In this document: in pieces, positions 1 through 8,606 of the stretch
Layout: each line of letters opens with the position of its first letter
How positions within the stretch are numbered: the first letter of the stretch is position 1
Assembly (NCBI RefSeq): GCF_008000995.1
Contig: NZ_CP042828.1
Span: 1,860,001 to 1,924,000 of the forward strand
Direction: 5' to 3'
Length of the DNA stretch: 64,000 nucleotides
Source of the DNA: Ruania zhangjianzhongii
GTDB taxonomy: Bacteria > Actinomycetota > Actinomycetes > Actinomycetales > Beutenbergiaceae
Translations under genes and position numbers: made by a program
The notes under the pieces: model-generated
What the model was told of the DNA's origin: nothing
Databases searched by the model: none
Seen by the model: the letters and a program-made list of their open reading frames with translations, nothing else

Positions 1-199
1 ATCACTCACGTACCTAAGTATCAAGCGTACCTAGGTAGAGTGCAAGTACCGGCAGGCGGCGGGCGGCAGGCGCAGAGATCTGGCGGGTGGCCTGGGTGGG
101 GTGATAGCCCCAACTGGTTCACACGCGAGAGTTCACACGCGAGAGTTCATGCGCCAGAACTCACTCGCCGCCAGCGGGGCTGTCGGTGGACTACCCGGG
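1..199. promoter_or_regulatory. Left-edge gene-free stretch with paired palindromes and a 14-bp tandem repeat
   Basis: No credible gene. Two related 10-mers, TACCTAAGTA at 11-20 and TACCTAGGTA at 28-37 (the second a perfect palindrome), are spaced 17 bp start to start, as operator half-sites or a paired operator often are. They probably belong to a gene left of the window. A 14-bp unit, TTCACACGCGAGAG, is repeated at 118-131 and 132-145, with the first four bases recurring at 146. Confidence 0.35.
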
Positions 200-922
200 T
201 CAGTTCTCTTCGCTGGCGCGGAGCACCTCGGTGAGCCGGTTCGCTGCCGCCATCACCGCGTTGGCATGCAGGCGCCCGGGCTGGCGGGTCATCCGCTCGA
301 TCGGACCGGATACCGAGACTGCCGCGATCACCCGGCCCGACGGCCCGCGCACCGGTGCGGACACCGAGGCGACGCCGAGCTCGCGCTCGCTCACGCTCTG
401 TGCCCAGCCGCGCCGGCGCACGCCGGAGAGGATGGTGGCGGTGAACTTCGCCCCGTGCAGGCCGCGGTGCAGCCGGTCCGGCTCCTCCCAGGCGAGCAGT
501 ACCTGCGCAGCCGAGCCGGCAAGCATGGAGAGCGTCGCCCCGACCGGGATCGAGTCGCGCAGCCCCATCGTCTTCTCCGCGGCGGCCACGCAGATCCGCT
601 GGTCGCCCTGGCGCCGAAACAGCTGGGCGCTCTCCCCGGTGTGGTCCCGCAGGGCCATCAGCACCGATCCGGCCGCGGCCAGCAGCCGGTCCTCGCCGGC
701 CGAGGCGGCCAGCTCGGCGAGCCGCGGGCCGAGGATGAACCGCCCCTGCATGTCCCGGGCGACGAACCGGTGGTGCTCCAGAGCGACCGCCAGGCGGTGC
801 GCAGTGGGCCGGGCCAGGTGTGTGGCGGCGACGAGTTGCGCAAGCGTCGCGGGGCCCGCTTCGAGGGCGCCCAGGACGGTCGCGGCTTTGTCGAGTACGC
901 CGACTCCGCTAGAGTTGTCCAT
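200..922 (-). CDS. ndgR: IclR-family regulator, NdgR/LtbR type (leucine biosynthesis control)
   Basis: A 240-residue IclR-family regulator: an N-terminal winged helix (about residues 5-65, with LARPTAHRLAVALEHHR as the recognition part) and a C-terminal effector domain (about 75-235, with the GAF-like GLRDSIPVG segment). It is divergent from leuCD, the arrangement of actinobacterial NdgR/LtbR proteins, which control leucine and other amino-acid genes. I chose the ATG at 922 because it gives the family N-terminus MDNSSGVGVLDKA; an upstream in-frame extension to 997 would run through the shared promoter. The inverted repeat at 938-952 may be its operator. The family is clear from sequence; the exact targets are inferred from neighbours. 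Confidence 0.88.
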   Translation of the reverse strand: MDNSSGVGVLDKAATVLGALEAGPATLAQLVAATHLARPTAHRLAVALEHHRFVARDMQGRFILGPRLAELAASAGEDRLLAAAGSVLMALRDHTGESAQLFRRQGDQRICVAAAEKTMGLRDSIPVGATLSMLAGSAAQVLLAWEEPDRLHRGLHGAKFTATILSGVRRRGWAQSVSERELGVASVSAPVRGPSGRVIAAVSVSGPIERMTRQPGRLHANAVMAAANRLTEVLRASEEN

Positions 923-937
923 AGGTCGATACTGCCG

Positions 938-952
938 TCTCATAGCGTGAGA
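938..952. promoter_or_regulatory. Inverted repeat in the ndgR-leuC divergent promoter
   Basis: TCTCA and TGAGA form perfect 5-bp arms around five bases, between the divergent starts at 922 (minus) and 1018 (plus). Size and position suit an IclR-dimer site that could both autoregulate ndgR and control leuCD. Binding is inferred. Confidence 0.45.
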
Positions 953-1017
953 TGCAAATCGACCGTTCCCAGGCCCTGTGATCCAGGGTGAGAGCATGAC
1001 GAAGAAGGTGACGCGCG

Positions 1018-2499
1018 ATGGCCGGAACTCTGGCTGAGAAGGTGTGGCGGGACCATGTGGTCCGCGAGGGGCAGGATGGGGCGCCCGACCTGCTCTACAT
1101 CGATCTGCACCTCGTGCACGAGGTGACCAGCCCGCAGGCGTTCGAGGGGCTTCGTCTCGCCGGGCGCCCGGTGCGCCGCCCGGACCTGACCATCGCGACC
1201 GAGGACCACAACACCCCGACGCTGGACATCGACCTGCCGATCGCCGATCTGACCAGCCGCACCCAGATCGACACGCTGCGCCGCAATGCCGAGGAGTTCG
1301 GTGTGCGGCTGCACTCCCTCGGCGACGCCGACCAGGGGATCGTGCACCAGGTGGGGCCGCAGCTGGGCCTGACCATGCCCGGGCTGACCGTGGTGTGTGG
1401 GGACTCGCACACCTCGACCCACGGGGCGTTCGGCGCGCTCGCCTTCGGGATCGGCACCTCTGAGGTGGAGCACGTGCTGGCCACCCAGACGCTGCCGCTG
1501 GCGCCGTTCAAGACGATGGCGATCACCGTCGACGGCGAGCTGCCGCCGGGTGCCACCTCGAAGGACATCATCTTGGCGATCATCGCCAAGATCGGTACCG
1601 GCGGTGGCCAGGGCTATGTCCTGGAGTACCGCGGTGAGGCGATCCGCAACCTCTCGATGGAGGCGCGGATGACGATCTGCAACATGTCCATCGAGGCCGG
1701 TGCCCGGGCCGGGATGATCGCTCCGGACCAGACCACGTTCGACTACCTGGCCGGCCGCCCGCACGCGCCGGAAGGTGCCGACTGGGATGCCGCGCTGGAG
1801 TACTGGAAGACCCTGCGCAGCGACGATGACGCGGTCTTCGACACCGAGGTGGTGCTCGAGGCCGCTGACCTGGAACCGTTCGTCACCTGGGGCACCAACC
1901 CGGGCCAGGGCCTGCCGTTGAGCGGCTCGGTTCCGGTACCGGAGGAGATCGGCGACGACAACGAGCGGGTGGCCGCCGAGCGTGCGGTGGAGTACATGGG
2001 CCTGGTGCCGGGAACCCCGCTGCGCGACATCGCCGTGGACACCGTCTTCATCGGCTCCTGCACGAACGGGCGGATCGAAGATCTGCGTTCGGTGGCCAAG
2101 GTGCTCGAGGGGCGCAAGAAGGCCGAGAGCGTGCGGGTGCTGGTGGTGCCGGCCTCGGCACGGGTGCGGCTGCAGGCCGAAGCGGAAGGGCTGGACGAGA
2201 TCTTCCTCAACTTCGGTGCCGAGTGGCGCAACGCCGGATGCTCGATGTGTCTGGGGATGAATCCCGACCAGCTGCAGCCGGGGGAGCGGGCGGCGTCCAC
2301 GTCGAACCGCAACTTCGAGGGCCGGCAGGGCAAGGGGGGACGGACCCACCTGGTCTCTCCGCTGGTGGCAGCCGCGACCGCCGTGCGCGGCACGCTGTCC
2401 TCGCTCTCGGACCTGAACCTCGGTGCCGAGACCGACCTGACCTCCTTCGACGGCTCACCGCTGGCGCCGCTGGACCCGCGCGTGCCGATGCAGGTCTGA
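1018..2499 (+). CDS. leuC: 3-isopropylmalate dehydratase, large subunit
   Basis: Large subunit of isopropylmalate isomerase, which interconverts 2- and 3-isopropylmalate in cytoplasmic leucine synthesis. At 493 residues it is full length for the aconitase superfamily. The three [4Fe-4S] cysteines are visible: C348 in the SCTNGR motif and C408 and C411 in [12 protein letters not shown]. The substrate-binding [12 protein letters not shown] motif lies near residue 130. It starts at ATG 1018 and is followed after 30 nt by leuD, with which it forms the LeuCD heterodimer; they are surely one operon. The divergent NdgR-type gene is the likely regulator. Nothing is truncated or missing. Confidence 0.98.
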   Translation: MAGTLAEKVWRDHVVREGQDGAPDLLYIDLHLVHEVTSPQAFEGLRLAGRPVRRPDLTIATEDHNTPTLDIDLPIADLTSRTQIDTLRRNAEEFGVRLHSLGDADQGIVHQVGPQLGLTMPGLTVVCGDSHTSTHGAFGALAFGIGTSEVEHVLATQTLPLAPFKTMAITVDGELPPGATSKDIILAIIAKIGTGGGQGYVLEYRGEAIRNLSMEARMTICNMSIEAGARAGMIAPDQTTFDYLAGRPHAPEGADWDAALEYWKTLRSDDDAVFDTEVVLEAADLEPFVTWGTNPGQGLPLSGSVPVPEEIGDDNERVAAERAVEYMGLVPGTPLRDIAVDTVFIGSCTNGRIEDLRSVAKVLEGRKKAESVRVLVVPASARVRLQAEAEGLDEIFLNFGAEWRNAGCSMCLGMNPDQLQPGERAASTSNRNFEGRQGKGGRTHLVSPLVAAATAVRGTLSSLSDLNLGAETDLTSFDGSPLAPLDPRVPMQV

Positions 2500-2529
2500 G
2501 CCCCTCCCACGACGCAAGGAAGAACCACT

Positions 2530-3168
2530 ATGGAGAAGTTCACCACCCACACCGGGCTCGGGGTGCCACTGCGCCGCGGCAATGTCGACACCGACCAGAT
2601 CATCCCGGCCGTCTACCTCAAGCGGGTCACCCGCACCGGGTTCGAGGACGCGCTCTTCGCCGCCTGGCGCGGGGACCCCGAGTTCGTGCTGAACCAGGAG
2701 GCCTACACCAGCGGGTCGGTGCTCGTTGCCGGGCCGGATTTCGGCACCGGGTCCTCCCGGGAACACGCCGTCTGGGCACTGAAGGACTACGGCTTCAAGG
2801 CGGTGCTCGCCTCCCGGTTCGCGGACATCTTCCGCGGCAACTCGGGCAAGCAGGGGCTGGTGGCCGCCCAGCTCGCCCAGGAGGACATCGAGCTGATCTG
2901 GAAGGTCCTCGAAGCGGAGCCGGGCACCGAGGTCACGGTGGACCTGGAGCACAAGACGGTCACCTGCGCGGACGTGGTCGCCCAGTTCCAGATCGACGAC
3001 TACACCCGGTGGCGGCTGATGGAGGGCCTTGACGACATCGGCCTGACCCTCGGTCACGAGGAGGACATCGTCACCTACGAGGCGACCCGGGCCGACTGGC
3101 GCCCGCGGACGCTGCCGGCCAAGCACCTGCCCACGATCGAGGTCACCCCCGCCCGACCGGTCTCCTGA
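2530..3168 (+). CDS. leuD: 3-isopropylmalate dehydratase, small subunit
   Basis: Small subunit of isopropylmalate isomerase, 212 residues, the swivelling domain that closes the LeuC active site. It opens with the family pattern [30 protein letters not shown] and carries [14 protein letters not shown] near residue 80. An AAGGAAG ribosome site lies 7 nt before ATG 2530. It is co-transcribed with leuC and nothing is abnormal. murA follows after about 95 nt and may have its own promoter. Confidence 0.97.
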   Translation: MEKFTTHTGLGVPLRRGNVDTDQIIPAVYLKRVTRTGFEDALFAAWRGDPEFVLNQEAYTSGSVLVAGPDFGTGSSREHAVWALKDYGFKAVLASRFADIFRGNSGKQGLVAAQLAQEDIELIWKVLEAEPGTEVTVDLEHKTVTCADVVAQFQIDDYTRWRLMEGLDDIGLTLGHEEDIVTYEATRADWRPRTLPAKHLPTIEVTPARPVS

Positions 3169-3263
3169 ACCCACCTCCCACGGGCTCCGGTGATCCCGGA
3201 GTACCCTGGGGACGCCTGCCCGGTGAAGGATGCCGAGCGGGGGAGTCTGGTGAGGACGTGGGT

Positions 3264-4577
3264 ATGAGTCAGTTGCGAGTCGACGGCGGTACGCCGCTCA
3301 GTGGTGAGATCACCGTGCGTGGGGCGAAGAACTTCGTCTCCAAGGCGATGGTGGCAGCGCTCCTCGGCGAGGGGCCCAGCGAACTGCGCAACGTCCCGGA
3401 GATCCGCGACGTCAAGGTCGTCGCCGGCCTGCTCAAGCTACATGGTGTGCAGGTGCAGCGGGACATCGCCGGTGGTGTGGTGCACCTCGACCCGAGCAAC
3501 GTGGAATCGGCGCACAAGGCAGATATCGACACCCACGCCGGCGCCAGCCGTATCCCGATCCTGCTCTGCGGACCGCTGCTGCACCGGCTCGGCGAGGCCT
3601 TCATCCCCGACCTCGGCGGCTGCCGCATCGGCGACCGGCCGATCGACTACCACCTGGAGATCCTGCGTCAGTTCGGTGCCCAGGTGGACAAGCTGGACAC
3701 CGGCATCCTGATCACCGCCCCCCGTGGGCTGCGCGGTACCAAGGTGGACCTGCCCTACCCGAGCGTGGGTGCCACTGAGCAGCTGTTGCTCACCGCGGTG
3801 CGCGCAGCGGGTGTCACCGAGCTCTCCGGTGCCGCCATCGAGCCGGAGATCATGGACCTGATCGCTGTCCTGCAGCGGATGGGCGCGATCATCTCGGTGG
3901 ACACCGACCGGGTGATCCGGGTCGAGGGGGTGGACCGGCTCGGCGGCTACGTGCACACCGCCCTGGCCGACCGGATCGAGGCGGCCTCCTGGGCGGCGGC
4001 CGCGCTGGCCACCCGCGGTGACGTGTACGTCCGCGGCGCACAGCAGCCGGGCATGATGACTTTCCTGAACACGTTCCGCAAAGTCGGCGGCAGCTTCGAC
4101 ATCGACGACGCCGGAATCCGGTTCCGGCACCCCGGCACCGAGCTGCGCTCGATCGTGCTGGAGACCGATGTGCACCCCGGGTTCATGACTGACTGGCAGC
4201 AGCCGCTGGTGGTCGCCCTCTCGCAAGCGTCCGGCCTCTCGATCGTGCACGAGACCGTGTACGAGAACAGGTTTGGCTTCACCGACGCGCTGCGGAAGAT
4301 GGGTGCCACCATCCAGGTCTATCGGGAGTGCCTGGGCGGATTGGAGTGCCGGTTCGGCCAGCGCAACTTCTTCCACTCCGCCGTCATCTCCGGACCCACC
4401 CGGTTGCGTGCCGCCGACATCGAGGTACCTGACCTGCGCGGTGGCTTCTCCCACCTGATCGCAGCCCTGGCCGCCGAAGGCACCTCGCACGTGCGTGGTA
4501 TCGAGCTGATCGACCGTGGCTACGAGAACTTCACCGGCAAGCTCGAGGCGCTCGGCGCGAAGATCGTCCGGGACTGA
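3264..4577 (+). CDS. murA: UDP-N-acetylglucosamine 1-carboxyvinyltransferase (MurA)
   Basis: First committed step of peptidoglycan synthesis: transfer of enolpyruvyl from phosphoenolpyruvate to UDP-GlcNAc in the cytoplasm. The protein has 437 residues, the normal length, with the N-terminal RGAKNFVSKAM lysine/asparagine motif. The catalytic loop reads GGCRIGDRP, with cysteine at residue 120. This is the fosfomycin-reactive cysteine form, not the aspartate form of mycobacteria. I start at ATG 3264, 8 nt after a GGTGAGG site; a GTG at 3258 is also in frame. It lies downstream of leuD but probably has its own promoter (a TACCCT hexamer at 3202 follows a small hairpin at 3185-3201). Confidence 0.96.
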   Translation: MSQLRVDGGTPLSGEITVRGAKNFVSKAMVAALLGEGPSELRNVPEIRDVKVVAGLLKLHGVQVQRDIAGGVVHLDPSNVESAHKADIDTHAGASRIPILLCGPLLHRLGEAFIPDLGGCRIGDRPIDYHLEILRQFGAQVDKLDTGILITAPRGLRGTKVDLPYPSVGATEQLLLTAVRAAGVTELSGAAIEPEIMDLIAVLQRMGAIISVDTDRVIRVEGVDRLGGYVHTALADRIEAASWAAAALATRGDVYVRGAQQPGMMTFLNTFRKVGGSFDIDDAGIRFRHPGTELRSIVLETDVHPGFMTDWQQPLVVALSQASGLSIVHETVYENRFGFTDALRKMGATIQVYRECLGGLECRFGQRNFFHSAVISGPTRLRAADIEVPDLRGGFSHLIAALAAEGTSHVRGIELIDRGYENFTGKLEALGAKIVRD

Positions 4578-4589
4578 ACCACAGCGGCA

Positions 4590-4620
4590 GGCGGAGCCAC
4601 CGGCGAACCGGAGCTCCGCC
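4590..4620. terminator. Bidirectional hairpin between murA and the GH-like gene
   Basis: GGCGGAGC at 4590-4597 pairs with GCTCCGCC at 4613-4620. Inside it, CCGG pairs with CCGG around a CGAA loop. The hairpin sits exactly between two convergent genes and would serve both. There is no T-tract, as is usual in such GC-rich genomes. Confidence 0.7.
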
Positions 4621-4629
4621 GTCGCCGGC

Positions 4630-6561
4630 TCAGCCGAACCGGAGCAGTTCGGCGCCCCCCGGCGCCAACCGAATCCGCTCGCGTGCGCTGCGGTACTGCC
4701 CGGTGCGGGGTTCGAAGCGCTCGGCCGTCCCGCCGCCGAACGTGAGGTGGGTGCGGGCGAGCTGTTCCCGGGAGTAGTTCGCCAGCAGCACGTACCGGTG
4801 CTCGGCTCCCGTGAACCGGCCCAGCACCACCGGGTCGCCGGTGGCGGCGGTGACGTCCTCGTCCGGCTCGAACTGCGCCAACCCGGCGGGGATCTCATCG
4901 GCGCCGGCGAGTTGCACCGAGGTGGAGGTCAGCGGGAGAAGCTCGGCGCCGAGCGGCGCGAGGAAGTCGGTGTTCACCCGCTGCGCCGCCCGGTACAGGC
5001 CGGTGCGCCGACCCCCCACACTGATCAGGCCCTCGTGGAAGTCCTCACCACGGGCGGGGTCCGGGGTCCAGTAGGTGAAGTACTGCACTCCTTTGTAGCC
5101 GTAGGCGAGGCTGATGCTGATCTGCCAGCGCAGGTCGTCCTCGGTGGGCACCGCATGCCCGGCATAGCCCACGCTCTGGATGAACACCCAGGGCAGCCGG
5201 TCGTGCGCCAGCGCGGCTTCGCGCACCTGGGCGAGGTTCTCGAAGTAGCCGGTGTCCTCGCCGTCGGCCAGGATCGGGTACCGGTCGAAGCTGAGCACCG
5301 GGGTGTCGATCTCCTCGGCAGCCCGCCGGTAGGCCGCGCCGTCATTGAACTCCGGCACCCCGTTCGGGAAGTGGTTGATGTAGGCCAGTGCGTCCGGATA
5401 GGCCTCGTTCGCGGCGGTGACGGCGCTCGCTAGCTGGGCGAACTTGGTCTCCCGTGGTTCGTCGTACAGGTGCAGCCCCGCGAACGAGGTGCGACCAGAA
5501 CCGGCGGGCCGGTGCCAGGCGGACAGGTCGCCGGTGAAGTCCTCTGCGAACAGCTCAGCTCCGTCGGCGGCGCTCACCCGCAGGTCGTCGAAGAAGGCGG
5601 ACTCGGGCCCGGCCTGGCGGAAGCCGGCGCTACCGGAGGCGAACGTGGCGTCGGTGCTGCGGTCGATCACCTCGCCGTCGATCGAGGTGACGATCGAGTC
5701 TGCGTCCAGCACGGTCTGGATCTGGTAGCTCTGCCCCTCCACCAGCTGGAAGGCCAGGTCGGTGCTGGTCACCGTGGGCGTACCGCCGGCGAACACCGCT
5801 TTCTTCAGCACGGCATTGCCATCGGTGCCCTGGCTGGACAGCAGCCACACGTAGGCGTTGGCCTCATCCTGCACCCGGAAGGCCCACCCGGCCTGCGCGT
5901 AGCCACCGGCACCGGTCCAGCGTGGCTCGGCGGAGAAGGCGATGGTGTAGTCGTCCCAGTCGGTGCCGTCCTCGACCCAGCCGATCGAGCCCTCGCTCGA
6001 TCCTCCGGTGATCAGCAGGCGGCCACCGCTGGTCTGCCAGTGCGGGGCGTAGCGGGCGGTCACCTCGGCGATCTTCTGCCGGGCCTCCTCCTCGCTGAGT
6101 GTGAACGGCTCGGAGGAGTCTCCGAAGGAGAACTGGTGCAGCAGCCAACGGATGTCCGGGTCATCGACGAGGACATGGAGTCCGGCCTGCTCGGCGACCG
6201 CCAGCAGGTGGTGGTTGATCTGGGTGTCCGCATAGGTGTAGTTGCCGCCGTGCACGAAGGTGAACCCCGCCGCAGCGATCTCCTCGTACCGCTCGACGGT
6301 GGTCTCCAGCGGTGGAGGTGGCCAGAACAGCCCGATCGGGAAGTGGTCACCGGCGAGGATGGGACCGCCGGTACCGGCGGCGGCAGCGCCGGGCGCCCCG
6401 CCAGGAGGGGCAGCACCTGCCGTGGCGCCAGCCCCGCTGTCCGCGTGGGCGGCACCGGTCGGCGACCAGGCACTGGTCGCGGCCAGGGCACCGACGCCCA
6501 GGCCACCGATACGCAGGAATGCCTTGCGGGACATCGCCGCTGAGGTGGGGTTCTCGTCCAT
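4630..6561 (-). CDS. Tat-exported TIM-barrel glycoside-hydrolase-like protein with inserted LamG-like domain
   Basis: A 643-residue secreted protein I cannot assign to a numbered family. The N-terminus has a twin-arginine-type signal (SRKAFLR followed by a small hydrophobic stretch, residues 10-40) and then an Ala/Gly-rich linker. Residues about 55-165 look like the first strands of a TIM barrel (GLFWPPPP, FVHGGNYTYAD). Residues about 185-345 resemble a LamG or DUF1080-like beta-sandwich (YTIAFSAEPRWTGAGGYAQ, FFDDLRVS). The barrel then resumes at GLHLYDEP (acidic residue near 365) through GYKGVQYFTYW, ending in a beta domain. Start ATG 6561 has AGGAG upstream. It lies 24 nt after the RpiR regulator gene, on the same strand, so probably one operon. 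Extracellular carbohydrate processing is inference. Confidence 0.72.
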   Translation of the reverse strand: MDENPTSAAMSRKAFLRIGGLGVGALAATSAWSPTGAAHADSGAGATAGAAPPGGAPGAAAAGTGGPILAGDHFPIGLFWPPPPLETTVERYEEIAAAGFTFVHGGNYTYADTQINHHLLAVAEQAGLHVLVDDPDIRWLLHQFSFGDSSEPFTLSEEEARQKIAEVTARYAPHWQTSGGRLLITGGSSEGSIGWVEDGTDWDDYTIAFSAEPRWTGAGGYAQAGWAFRVQDEANAYVWLLSSQGTDGNAVLKKAVFAGGTPTVTSTDLAFQLVEGQSYQIQTVLDADSIVTSIDGEVIDRSTDATFASGSAGFRQAGPESAFFDDLRVSAADGAELFAEDFTGDLSAWHRPAGSGRTSFAGLHLYDEPRETKFAQLASAVTAANEAYPDALAYINHFPNGVPEFNDGAAYRRAAEEIDTPVLSFDRYPILADGEDTGYFENLAQVREAALAHDRLPWVFIQSVGYAGHAVPTEDDLRWQISISLAYGYKGVQYFTYWTPDPARGEDFHEGLISVGGRRTGLYRAAQRVNTDFLAPLGAELLPLTSTSVQLAGADEIPAGLAQFEPDEDVTAATGDPVVLGRFTGAEHRYVLLANYSREQLARTHLTFGGGTAERFEPRTGQYRSARERIRLAPGGAELLRFG

Positions 6562-6585
6562 GAGTGTCTCCTCGTCTGGTCATCT

Positions 6586-7479
6586 TCAGGGAATCGTGGG
6601 GCGGTCGCGCCGATGGTCGGTGATCGCCTGGGCGGTCCGGGCCAGATGGTCCACCGTGCGCTCGTAGGTGAGCTGACCGACGGCGACGTACAGCACCTCG
6701 ATCACTGCCAGCTCAGCGTGCCGGGCGGCGAGCGGACCATCCTGGAACAGCGTCTGGGTCCCGGTGGTGAGCAGGACATGCTCGGCGAGATCGGCCAGCG
6801 GCGACCGGTGTGCACTGGTGATGACGGCGGTAGTCGCACCCTGCTCGTTCGCACACTGCAGCATTGCCAGCGTCTCCGCAGTGTGCCCACTGTGCGAGAC
6901 CGCGAGGGCAGCATCGGTGTCGGACAGCTGGGCGGCACCGGCCAGACCGTCATGGACGTCCGCATAGGTCCAGCACGGCACACCGATCCGAGAGAGGCGC
7001 AGCGCGAGCTCGCGCGCCATGATCGCACTACCGCTCACGCCGTAGACGTGCACCCGCCGGGCAGTGCCGATCGCGCGGGCCAGGGCAGTGACCGCCGGAA
7101 GGTCGAGCGCGGCCAGGGTGTCATGGACGGCTCGGGCCTGCACCGCTTCGAGCGTACGCACGACGTCGGTCAGCGGCGCGCCCGGATCAATGCCTCGGCT
7201 CACGTCCACGTTCCAGTGCTCGGCAGATCGCGAGCCGCTGTCCTCGGCGACGGCGATCCGCAGGGCCGGATAGCCGTCCAGGCCAAGCCGGCGGCACAGC
7301 CGGGAGACCGCTCCGGTGGAGGTGTCGGCAGCGCGGGCGAGGTCACCGATGGTTCCGGAGACCGCGCCTCGGGGGTCGTTCAGGATGTGCTCAGCAGTGA
7401 TCCGCAACGAGTCCGGCAGCTCGGGGAGCAAGAAGCGCAGCCGGGTGAGAATCCCTGCGGTCCCGCTGCCCTGATGCAT
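6586..7479 (-). CDS. RpiR/MurR-family transcriptional regulator with SIS domain
   Basis: 297 residues: an N-terminal RpiR helix-turn-helix (residues 1-80; TIGDLARAADTSTGAVSRLCRRLG) and a C-terminal SIS sugar-phosphate-binding domain (about 125-255; RVHVYGVSGSA, VSHSGHTAETL). Such proteins respond to phosphosugars. It is the first gene of a two-gene minus-strand unit with the secreted GH-like protein and probably controls it. Two AAAGAATATC-type elements upstream, at 7483-7492 and 7522-7533, are candidate autoregulatory sites. Start at ATG 7479. The effector is unknown. Confidence 0.88.
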   Translation of the reverse strand: MHQGSGTAGILTRLRFLLPELPDSLRITAEHILNDPRGAVSGTIGDLARAADTSTGAVSRLCRRLGLDGYPALRIAVAEDSGSRSAEHWNVDVSRGIDPGAPLTDVVRTLEAVQARAVHDTLAALDLPAVTALARAIGTARRVHVYGVSGSAIMARELALRLSRIGVPCWTYADVHDGLAGAAQLSDTDAALAVSHSGHTAETLAMLQCANEQGATTAVITSAHRSPLADLAEHVLLTTGTQTLFQDGPLAARHAELAVIEVLYVAVGQLTYERTVDHLARTAQAITDHRRDRPTIP

Positions 7480-7482
7480 GAT

Positions 7483-7533
7483 AAAGAATATCGCACAGAG
7501 TGATCAATAGCGGCAAGTGTGAAAGAAAATATC
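7483..7533. promoter_or_regulatory. Repeated A/T-rich motif upstream of the RpiR gene
   Basis: AAAGAATATC at 7483-7492 recurs as AAAGAAAATATC at 7522-7533. They stand out as AT-rich islands in GC-rich DNA, just upstream of the regulator start at 7479. A role as RpiR operator or promoter is inferred. Confidence 0.35.
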
Positions 7534-7669
7534 AGTCCGGTGCGTTCCTGGCCGAGATTCGCCAGACAGTTTCCAGGTGGTTCCCAGGCAATTATCAGGA
7601 TGGCCCCGCATGCTGAGGGACATCGGGACACAAGCCCCGAGTCGGTCGTCGGGACAACGGCCGATCTCA

Positions 7670-7762
7670 CTCCCCGGTATCCGTCTCCCACCGGGGAGCG
7701 GCGCAAGTGCTCACTCCCCGCACTTCGCGCTCAGGGCGCCGGGCCGCAACAGGCCCGGCGCC
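7670..7762. other. Three consecutive strong hairpins in a gene-free stretch
   Basis: Three inverted repeats follow one another: CTCCCCGGT/ACCGGGGAG (7670-7678 and 7689-7697), AAGTGC/GCACTT (7704-7709 and 7719-7724), and a perfect 12-bp stem GGGCGCCGGGCC/GGCCCGGCGCCC with a six-base loop (7733-7762). The last is followed by TTCTTCT and looks like a terminator. The gene it would serve on the plus strand is not visible, so a small structured RNA ending here is possible. The rest of the 7480-8020 gap holds no credible gene. Confidence 0.55.
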
Positions 7763-7768
7763 CTTCTT

Positions 7769-7864
7769 CTGCGCCCGGCGGCCTCTGCGCCCGGCGGTCT
7801 CTGCGCCCGGCGGCCTCTGCGCCCGGCGGCCTCTGCGCCCGGCGGCCTCTGCGCCCAGCGGCTT
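7769..7864. repeat. 16-bp tandem repeat, six copies
   Basis: The unit TGCGCCCGGCGGCCTC is repeated head to tail at 7769, 7785, 7801, 7817, 7833 and 7849. Copy 2 has one change and copy 6 has two. Because 16 is not a multiple of three, and because of the surroundings, it is non-coding. There are no spacers, so it is a minisatellite and not a CRISPR. Confidence 0.95.
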
Positions 7865-8020
7865 CGGCACCGGCAGGCGGTGACGTTTGTCATGGCCAGT
7901 CGATGATGAGCGTGTGCTGACCGGTGAGACCTGGCACTGCCGCGGGCGGCAGTGATCGGGAATCGTGGCAGCCACGAAGGAAAGTGCTAGTGCCACCGAG
8001 AGCCGCAGGAGAGACCGCCC

Positions 8021-8527
8021 ATGATCTTCGACTTCATCACCGACCTGTTCGTCTCGCTGACCCAGTTCGTGCTCGGCCTGGACTCGTGGCAGCAGGTGGC
8101 CGCGCTGATCCTGGTCGGCGCGATCCCGTTCATCGAGTCCTACCTCGGCAGCTTTCTCGGTGTGCTGGTCGGGATCGACCCCTTCTTCGCGGTGCCCGCC
8201 GCCGTGCTGGGGAACCTGCTGTGTACTTTCGTCCTGATCGCCACGACGAGCCGGGTACGTGCTGCGGCCACCCGGAACAGCCGCCCGGAGGGGACGCCGC
8301 AGCCGACCGGGCGCAAGCAGAAGGTCGCGAAGTACCTGGACCGGTTCGGTGTGCCCGGGGTCGCCCTGCTGGGGCCGATCGTGGTGGCGAGCCAGATCAC
8401 CGCCCCCACCCTGATCGCCCTCGGGGCGACCAAACGCAGCGTCTACCTGTGGGTGGGCATTTCCATTCTCGGCTGGGGTGTGGCCTTCGGATTCTTCGGC
8501 AACACGCTCGCCGGCGCGCTGCAGTGA
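8021..8527 (+). CDS. Small multidrug-export-like membrane protein (COG2426 type)
   Basis: 168 residues with about four membrane segments. Two conserved patches mark this family of predicted small exporters: GAIPFIESYLGSFLGVLVG near residue 32 and FGVPGVALLGPIVVASQITAP near residue 110. A charged, basic cytoplasmic loop (about residues 77-102) separates them. Start ATG 8021 follows an AGGAGAGA ribosome site. It stands alone downstream of the repeat region and about 80 nt before the kinase gene. The family is clear from the motifs; the transported compound is unknown. Confidence 0.78.
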   Translation: MIFDFITDLFVSLTQFVLGLDSWQQVAALILVGAIPFIESYLGSFLGVLVGIDPFFAVPAAVLGNLLCTFVLIATTSRVRAAATRNSRPEGTPQPTGRKQKVAKYLDRFGVPGVALLGPIVVASQITAPTLIALGATKRSVYLWVGISILGWGVAFGFFGNTLAGALQ

Positions 8528-8606
8528 GCGGCCGTTGCCGGATACCGGGGGCGCCGGCTCGCGCGGAACGCTCGGTCACACCGGTGGCCCAGGTAGCGTG
8601 AGCGTC

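Noticed and set aside
40-991. Open plus-strand frames across the first kilobase
   Set aside because: They lie antisense to the clearly homologous IclR gene, lack any recognisable domain and reflect GC-rich codon bias.
940-2349. Long minus-strand frame opposite leuC
   Set aside because: Low-complexity Arg/Gly/His-rich translation, exact shadow of leuC; no family resemblance.
7769-7864. CRISPR array
   Set aside because: Units are contiguous with no spacers, and no cas gene is near. It is a minisatellite. The same applies to the arrays at 22167 and 22325.
7519-7920. Plus-strand frame through the 16-bp repeats
   Set aside because: The protein would consist of repeat-derived Arg/Pro/Ala text with no start signal. 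A 16-bp unit shifts frame each copy, so selection for coding is unlikely.
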